NCBI GenBank assembly: GCA_036558645.1
Contig: DATBFG010000111.1
Coordinates: 1 to 41,303, forward strand
Reading direction: 5' to 3'
DNA: 41,303 bases
From: DATBFG01 sp036558645
GTDB lineage: Bacteria > Acidobacteriota > Terriglobia > Terriglobales > Acidobacteriaceae
Shown here: one piece after another, positions 40,818 to 41,303 of the stretch
Layout: each line of letters opens with the position of its first letter
How positions within the stretch are numbered: the stretch's first letter is position 1
The notes under the pieces: model-generated
Seen by the model: only the letters and a program-made list of their open reading frames with translations
Told to the model about the DNA's origin: nothing
The model's database searches: none
Program-made: the position numbers and the translations under genes

Positions 40818-41174
40818 ATGGGAAATCCTGTGACGCAGTGGCAGATCATCAGTCGTGATCCGAACAAACACTCGGCTTTTTATGCCAGCGTTTTTGGTTG
40901 GACGATCAGCTCTGACAATCCTTTAGGCTATCGCATGGCTGATACCGGATCCGGCAAAGGAATACCCGGCGGATTCTGGCCCGCACCGCCGGAGGCGACG
41001 GCCTTCGTCCAGCTATTCGCCGAAATCACCAACATGGATGAGACCATCCGCAAAGTCACTGAGAATGGTGGTAGCGTTCTGATGCCTCCGCAAACTCTGC
41101 CGGCAGGAGAGCAAATGGCCATCCTGCGAGATCCCTTTGGCCTCACGTTTGGGGTGGTCGTTCCAAACGTCTGA
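40818..41174 (+). CDS. VOC-family (glyoxalase/bleomycin-resistance-like) protein
   Basis: A 118-residue single-chain VOC protein, which would form the usual two-module barrel as a dimer. Motifs are VTQWQIISRDPNKHSAFYAS and VFGWTISSDNPLGYRM in the first module, then VQLFAEITNMDETIRKVTEN, GGSVLMPPQ and AILRDPFGLTFGV in the second. The usual metal-ligand positions are only partly kept, so it may be a binding or resistance protein rather than an enzyme. AAGGAG five bases before the ATG lies in the end of the HTH gene, which indicates translational coupling. Confidence 0.82.
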   Translation: MGNPVTQWQIISRDPNKHSAFYASVFGWTISSDNPLGYRMADTGSGKGIPGGFWPAPPEATAFVQLFAEITNMDETIRKVTENGGSVLMPPQTLPAGEQMAILRDPFGLTFGVVVPNV

Positions 41175-41189
41175 TGGCTGCGTAGGGCG

Positions 41190-41303
41190 TTATTCTGACG
41201 CCTTTCGCCAGGTGCGAAGGTTCAATCCATAAAGAACGATGCAGAACAGGTTCGCGGGTATGAAGCCGAACTGCTCGGTTTTGAACCCTATTACGCAGAA
41301 CAG
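41190..41303 (-). CDS. C-terminal end of a membrane protein (cut by window edge)
   Basis: On the reverse strand an open frame enters at the window edge and ends with TAA at 41190-41192 after 37 residues. The peptide has a membrane-like helix (GFIPANLFCIVLYGLNLR) followed by a basic tail, TWRKASE. Too little is present to name the family. It is convergent with the VOC gene and lies 15 bases from its stop. Confidence 0.5.
   Translation of the reverse strand: MFCVIGFKTEQFGFIPANLFCIVLYGLNLRTWRKASE

Overview
The window is about 41 kb of a bacterial chromosome and looks like Acidobacteriota, probably a soil lineage close to the Acidobacteriaceae or Koribacter group. This is inferred from the gene families: secreted GloVer-repeat and FG-GAP proteins, ATPase-less MacB-type permeases, many signal-peptide hypothetical proteins, and dispersed short intergenic repeats. 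No rRNA or 16S marker is present to prove it. I see no tRNA, insertion sequence, prophage or CRISPR array.

Layout. 1-5.3 kb: small secreted and membrane hypotheticals, a pore-like membrane protein, and two head-to-head GloVer-repeat genes, one of which lacks its 5' end. 5.3-10.8 kb: a strongly structured leader before a divergent elongation-factor-G paralogue, a VapBC toxin-antitoxin pair, a secreted NTF2-like/double-VOC fusion, and a lipoprotein. 10.9-18.2 kb: ruvB, small conserved genes, a secreted metallo-beta-lactamase-fold hydrolase, a Pro-rich secreted protein whose start overlaps that of a bcp-type peroxiredoxin, a glycine-zipper protein, a 3-methyladenine DNA glycosylase and a membrane-anchored methyltransferase. 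18.2-25.7 kb: an M20 amidohydrolase, a 14-repeat FG-GAP protein, an alpha/beta hydrolase and two tandem MacB/FtsX-like permeases. 25.8-33 kb: panC and panB, a four-helix-bundle gene between periodic repeats, a deoxynucleoside kinase, a polysaccharide deacetylase, hemL, a DUF427 protein and an amidinotransferase-family hydrolase. 33.1-41.3 kb: mfd, galU, a purD-purE-DinB operon, an HTH-VOC gene pair and the end of a membrane protein cut by the window edge.

The genes are mostly housekeeping: translation, DNA repair (RuvB, Mfd, AAG), pantothenate, tetrapyrrole, purine and UDP-glucose synthesis. They are interspersed with secreted accessory proteins.

The most unusual signal lies between genes. 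At least seven sites carry degenerate arrays with a strict 7-bp or 8-bp period (cores AGATT, GRATT, TCAG/TAGTGG). Several begin on or directly after a stop codon, and most occur as inverted pairs around a short spacer. One pair brackets the four-helix-bundle gene and may mark a small mobile or amplifying cassette. Other points worth a second look are a hairpin that buries the Shine-Dalgarno of the 12518 gene, the four-hairpin leader of the EF-G paralogue, and that GTPase's altered G3 and G4 motifs.
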